The notes under the pieces: model-generated
What the model was told of the DNA's origin: nothing
What the model saw: the letters and a program-made list of their open reading frames with translations, nothing else
The model's database searches: none
NCBI GenBank assembly: GCA_036503065.1
Contig: DASXXM010000434.1
Span: 1 to 17,586, forward strand
Direction: 5' to 3'
Origin: DATEPR01 sp036503065
GTDB lineage: Bacteria; Actinomycetota; Actinomycetes; Mycobacteriales; Pseudonocardiaceae
DNA: 17,586 bases
Translations under genes and position numbers: made by a program
Shown here: positions 15,420-17,586 of the stretch, piece by piece
How positions within the stretch are numbered: the first letter of the stretch is position 1
Layout: every line of letters begins with the position of its first letter

Positions 15420-15464
15420 CGACTCCGGTGCCCCGGCCGGCACAGGCCCGGGGCACCGGAGTCG
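15420..15464. terminator. Bidirectional hairpin terminator between LysR and surface-protein genes
   Basis: Seventeen bases at 15420-15436 pair perfectly with 15448-15464 (arms beginning CGACTCCGGTG and ending CACCGGAGTCG) around an 11-base loop. It occupies the 69-bp gap between convergent genes. There is no U-run on either side. Stem strength and position support termination in both directions. Confidence 0.8.
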
Positions 15465-15476
15465 GCACCGTTGCGC

Positions 15477-17586
15477 TCAGCAGTTGTGGGCATCACTGGT
15501 CGCCGAGGCGACCACCACGTCCACCGCGCCACCGAGGCCGGTCAGATGCAGCGCGTTGACCGTCAGGCCCTTGTCCGCGCCGGGCACCGGCACCTGCTCG
15601 TTGAGCACCAGCTTGGCCAACCCGGCCACGTCGACCGTGGTGTTGGGGCCGACGTTCACGTTCACCGCGACCCCGCCGATGGTCAGGTTGGTGATCGTGG
15701 TCGTGCCGCTGGACGCGGCACACGTCGTGGTCGACGTCGCCTTGACCGCCGTCGCGGTGATCACGGGCAGGCCGGGAACACCGATGGTGACGTTGGCCAC
15801 CGATGACGTCGCGGTCGACGTGCCGGGCGCCAGGGTCGTGGTGACGTTGGCGCACAACACGTTCGCGTTGATGACCAACAGCGCGCTCAGGCTCGCGGTA
15901 CACGGCGTCGTCGTCGAACCGGCGCTCGCGGTGCGGATCTGGCCGGTGTCCGGCGTCGGCGGGACGGTCAGGCTCAGCAACAGCAGGTTGATGTTCGCGC
16001 TGAGGCCGAACGCCCGTCCGGTGAGGAACTGCAGCAGCAGCGTGGCCGATGCGCCGGCCGGCCGGTAGAACTGGTCACCCGCGAACGCCGCGGTGACCGG
16101 CACCGTGGCGGCCGCCGTCAGTGGTTGGCTGACGGACGGGATGGTGCAAGTCGCGTGGCCGTTGGCGTCCGTGGTGCCCGTGCAGGTCTGCGCCGTCGCG
16201 CCGGAACCCAGCGTGAACACCACCTGGCGGCCGGCGATCGGGGTGACGCCGTCCTCGGTCAGCACGCCGGACAGGTGCGCCGGGGTGCCGTTGGCGACGT
16301 GCGTGTCACCGGTGTAGGACAGGGCCGTTTCCTCCAGCGTCACCACGAAGTTCGCGGTGGTGGCGGACGGCAGGAACGCTGGTGTGCCGGCGAACGTGCC
16401 GTGGATCTGCACGGTGCCGGCCGGCTCGTTCGGGGTCACCGAGCACTGCCCGACACCGGTGGCGTCCGTGGTCGCGGTGCAGGCCGGCTGGCTGTCCAGT
16501 TGCAGGCTGATCGGCTGGTTCGCGATCGGGGTGCCGTAGTTGGTGTCGGTGAGCCGGGCGGCCAGGTTCGCCGGGTCGTTGAAGTCGCCGGTGGTCTGCC
16601 CGGTGTAGGTCAGGGTGGTCGGGATGATGATGCTGGCCGAGTCGGCGGCGGTGGCCGTGCTGCCGCCGTCGTCCACGATGTGCACACCGATCGTGAAGTT
16701 GCCGCCGTGCGCGTAGGTGTGGCTGCCGCTGACCGCGAACTGGCCGGGGCCGGTCTGCGTGACGGTGCCGGCGCTGCTCTGCCCGTCGCCCCAGTCGACG
16801 GTGGTCGCGGTGAAGTCGGCGGTGGTGGCACCGGGGTTGGCATCGGTGAACGTGGCCACCGTGCCGCTGGTGACGTGGGCCTCGATCCCGCTCAGCGGCG
16901 TGCCGTTGGCCGCTGCCAGGGCCGCGTCGAGCACCGTGGCCGCGCGCGAGGTGACGGCGGGGCCGCCGGGGTCATCCGGGTCGCTGATGCTGACCTTGAT
17001 CGTGGGGGAGCCCTCGTCGGCGTAGGAGTGCGTGCCCGACACGGTGAAGTGACCACCGCCGGTGGCCGCGATCGTCCCGGTGCTGGTTGTTCCGTCGCCC
17101 CAGTCGATCGTCGCGTGGTCGTTGGCGGCCGAGTCGTTGGGATCGGACGCGTCGGTGTCGCTGAACGTCGCCACCTGGCCGGCGAACGACTGGCCCTCCG
17201 TGGCCGTCACCGGCACCGCCATGGCACCCAGCGGGAACTCCAGCGACTGCGGGGTGACCACGCCCTCAAGGCCGAAGTAGGTCGACTGGCCCGGCGGAAT
17301 CCCGCCGCTGATGAAGTTGACCGTCCCGTGGTTGTTGTCCACGACACTGAAGGTGTTGTCTGGGCCCTCGTAACCACCTGGCGACGGCGTCGTGGTGGCG
17401 AACGGGCAACCCGGCGCCTGCGGTGTCGTCGAGGCGTCGCAGATGCCGTCGCCGTCGAAGCCGAAGGCGTTGCTGGTCGAGGTCAGGGTGAGCGACGGAA
17501 TCGGGAAACTCGACTGGTTCAGCACCCCGATCAGGGTGTCGTCGAACGGTGGCGTGTCGAACGGCGATTGGCTCGGATCGGTGAGC
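15477..17586 (-). CDS. PKD/Ig-repeat surface protein, choice-of-anchor P-like C-terminus (5' partial)
   Basis: The reading frame is open from the right window edge to the TGA at 15477-15479, so the N-terminus and any signal peptide lie outside; about 702 residues are visible. In order they are: a short N-terminal domain (DTLIGVLNQSS, GFDGDGIC, GYEGPDNTFS, NNHGTVNF); two PKD-like domains, each with DWGDG and SGTHSYA or SGSHTYA; two Ig-like repeats, each opening TxLxYTG and containing TTDA(T/N)G; and a C-terminal domain ending VNALHLTGLGGAVDVVVASATSDAHNC, which resembles the choice-of-anchor P family. No LPXTG motif or terminal membrane helix is present. It is probably an exported adhesive or structural protein. 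The GTG at 17525 is not taken as the start because recognisable family sequence continues upstream of it. Confidence 0.85.
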   Translation of the reverse strand, partial: LTDPSQSPFDTPPFDDTLIGVLNQSSFPIPSLTLTSTSNAFGFDGDGICDASTTPQAPGCPFATTTPSPGGYEGPDNTFSVVDNNHGTVNFISGGIPPGQSTYFGLEGVVTPQSLEFPLGAMAVPVTATEGQSFAGQVATFSDTDASDPNDSAANDHATIDWGDGTTSTGTIAATGGGHFTVSGTHSYADEGSPTIKVSISDPDDPGGPAVTSRAATVLDAALAAANGTPLSGIEAHVTSGTVATFTDANPGATTADFTATTVDWGDGQSSAGTVTQTGPGQFAVSGSHTYAHGGNFTIGVHIVDDGGSTATAADSASIIIPTTLTYTGQTTGDFNDPANLAARLTDTNYGTPIANQPISLQLDSQPACTATTDATGVGQCSVTPNEPAGTVQIHGTFAGTPAFLPSATTANFVVTLEETALSYTGDTHVANGTPAHLSGVLTEDGVTPIAGRQVVFTLGSGATAQTCTGTTDANGHATCTIPSVSQPLTAAATVPVTAAFAGDQFYRPAGASATLLLQFLTGRAFGLSANINLLLLSLTVPPTPDTGQIRTASAGSTTTPCTASLSALLVINANVLCANVTTTLAPGTSTATSSVANVTIGVPGLPVITATAVKATSTTTCAASSGTTTITNLTIGGVAVNVNVGPNTTVDVAGLAKLVLNEQVPVPGADKGLTVNALHLTGLGGAVDVVVASATSDAHNC

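Overview
This window is chromosomal DNA from a high-G+C actinomycete. The evidence is strong third-position G/C bias, GTG starts, several TetR regulators, an AfsR-type SARP/NB-ARC regulator, a DUF6351 tannase-like exported protein and a choice-of-anchor-P-like surface protein. A Pseudonocardiales-like host is a guess. No tRNA, rRNA, CRISPR array, integrase or transposase is visible.

Layout. 1-143 is a 7-bp tandem repeat cut by the window edge. 144-365 is an A+T-richer gene-free patch with about eleven copies of a TGCTATAGCAAG-like element with a palindromic core. 409-1080 (-) is TetR regulator 1, divergent from an exported DUF6351 hydrolase (1179-3242, +). A shared hairpin terminator separates that gene from a convergent three-gene operon on the minus strand, read 7079 to 3285: a SatP/GPR1-FUN34-YaaH-type carboxylate transporter, an exported CocE/S15-type hydrolase and a phenylacetate-CoA ligase-like enzyme. 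TetR 2 (7232-7822, +) is divergent from that operon. Next on the minus strand are a small alpha/beta hydrolase (7869-8558), TetR 3 in an operon with a 132-aa membrane protein (8669-9772), and a two-gene operon of a second small alpha/beta hydrolase and an exported third one (9908-11487). A 935-aa AfsR/SARP regulator (11638-14445) and a LysR regulator (14475-15407) follow on the plus strand. The window ends inside a large PKD/Ig-repeat surface protein on the minus strand.

How it may work together. A palindrome, CGGAATAGCTATTCCG, is perfect at 1144-1159, nearly perfect at 7106-7121 and degenerate at 8606-8621. The copies lie upstream of the DUF6351 gene, the transporter-hydrolase-ligase operon and the first small alpha/beta hydrolase. 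In the clearest case the site lies just downstream of a good -35/-10 pair. TetR 2 and TetR 3 each have a different inverted repeat at their own promoter, so TetR 1 is the best candidate reader of this palindrome. The inferred picture is a locally controlled scavenging module. Exported hydrolases cut an ester or amide outside the cell, a SatP-type carrier with an altered signature imports the released acid, and the PaaK-like ligase converts it to a CoA thioester. The substrate cannot be read from the sequence.
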